Shown: positions 40,281-40,585 of the stretch, in pieces
Numbering within the stretch: the first letter of the stretch is position 1
How the letters are laid out: the number at the start of each line of letters is the position of its first letter
Assembly: GCA_905198745.1 (NCBI GenBank)
Contig: CAJKDU010000023.1
Location: forward strand, 1-40,585
Direction: 5' to 3'
Origin: an uncultured Prevotella sp.
GTDB taxonomy: Bacteria; Bacteroidota; Bacteroidia; Bacteroidales; Bacteroidaceae
DNA length: 40,585 bases
The notes under the pieces: model-generated
Seen by the model: the letters and a program-made list of their open reading frames with translations, nothing else
What the model was told of the DNA's origin: nothing
Database searches by the model: none
Program-made: the position numbers and the translations under genes

Positions 40281-40328
40281 CATGAAAAAGGTGCTTATGA
40301 CTCAATCATCATAAGCACCTTTTTCATG
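40281..40328. terminator. strong bidirectional terminator after the receptor
   Basis: A perfect 20-bp stem: CATGAAAAAGGTGCTTATGA (40281-40300) with 40309-40328, loop CTCAATCA. The stem contains both A and T runs, so it can stop transcription in both directions. Confidence 0.88.
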
Positions 40329-40520
40329 TAAATGCACATACGCCCCAAAATATGATTTCTCCTGTAATCTCAGTCTGTAGAGTAAGGTCAATCTCAAATG
40401 AAACAACCTTCCATCCGTGACGTATCTTTCGTATTCATAACTGTTCCCTCCTCAAAGAGGAAACAGCTATGCCGCTTTCGTGATCCTAACTAAACGACTA
40501 ATAAGGAACAAGTCGGCTAC

Positions 40521-40585
40521 TTAGGGGTTATCGTTTAATTCTAAGAATTCAATATCTATAGACGAGGGTATGCCTTCCGAGGTTG
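40521..40585 (-). CDS. possible C-terminal end of a gene beyond the right edge
   Basis: On the minus strand the edge reads 20 codons, TSEGIPSSIDIEFLELNDNP, to a TAA (40521-40523). The string looks coding, and this frame is the only one of the three without an early stop. The family is not recognised, and the piece is too short to be sure it is a gene. Confidence 0.35.
   Translation of the reverse strand, partial: TSEGIPSSIDIEFLELNDNP

Overview
The window looks like chromosomal DNA from a Prevotella-type member of the Bacteroidota (order Bacteroidales). The evidence is threefold. Many genes are preceded by the phylum-specific promoter (-33 TTTG or TTG, about 19-21 bp, then -7 TAnnTTTG). Shine-Dalgarno sequences are weak or absent. 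The gene families are typical of Bacteroidales: DUF4270 lipoprotein, a short GT5-only 'glycogen synthase', serine palmitoyltransferase, an HU/SPOR protein beside an FHA protein, a secreted YhcH protein, and a TonB-dependent receptor. No phage, insertion sequence, CRISPR array or defence island is visible; most of the window is housekeeping sequence.

Layout. 1-1460: the rpsF-rpsR-rplI operon (minus strand), with divergent interlocked promoters at 1393-1441. 1461-4976: a small membrane protein, then a minus-strand operon HAD hydrolase-panB-MFS-YhcH. 4977-5545: no gene, but a 22-bp tandem repeat. 5546-12605: a long plus-strand gene run (DUF3298 lipoprotein, rsmG, MBL hydrolase, ruvC, ModF-like ABC ATPase, secreted unknown, then mmdA, a 52-residue mmdE-like gene and the biotin carrier mmdC), closed by a strong terminator. 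12747-17379: a lipoprotein; panC-panD (minus); a GT5-like protein, DUF4270 and a 43-residue protein. 17380-18204: a candidate small RNA with its own promoter and terminator, and tRNA-Pro(TGG) between two hairpins. 18205-20592: serine palmitoyltransferase and a divergent lipid kinase. 20890-24322: minus-strand operon rfbC-ugd-lipoprotein-trmN6. 24476-26074: HU/SPOR and FHA proteins. 26550-29596: dacB and a SulP transporter (minus). 29758-33000: nadB and a secreted GH28. 33001-33688: a gene-free stretch with 22-bp-period repeats, a nested GATAGATG palindrome and a 14-bp CG palindrome. 33689-37192: map, tsaD, a CinA-type deamidase and a secreted phytase-esterase-like protein. 37355-40203: a secreted DUF362 protein and a TonB-dependent receptor broken by two in-frame stops. 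The right edge holds the possible end of one more minus-strand gene.

Functional themes are cofactor synthesis (panB, panC, panD, nadB), translation and RNA modification (ribosomal proteins, rsmG, trmN6, tsaD, map, tRNA-Pro), decarboxylation of a methylmalonyl-CoA-type substrate (mmdA/E/C, with no membrane beta subunit nearby), envelope and sphingolipid metabolism (serine palmitoyltransferase, lipid kinase, ugd, rfbC, dacB) and surface nutrient use (GH28, TonB receptor). The observations most worth a second look are the small RNA at about 17829-17926, the TonB receptor carrying TGA and TAG in one otherwise open frame, the dispersed 22-bp-period intergenic repeats, the compact mmd cluster, and genes whose start codons lie almost on the predicted transcription start.
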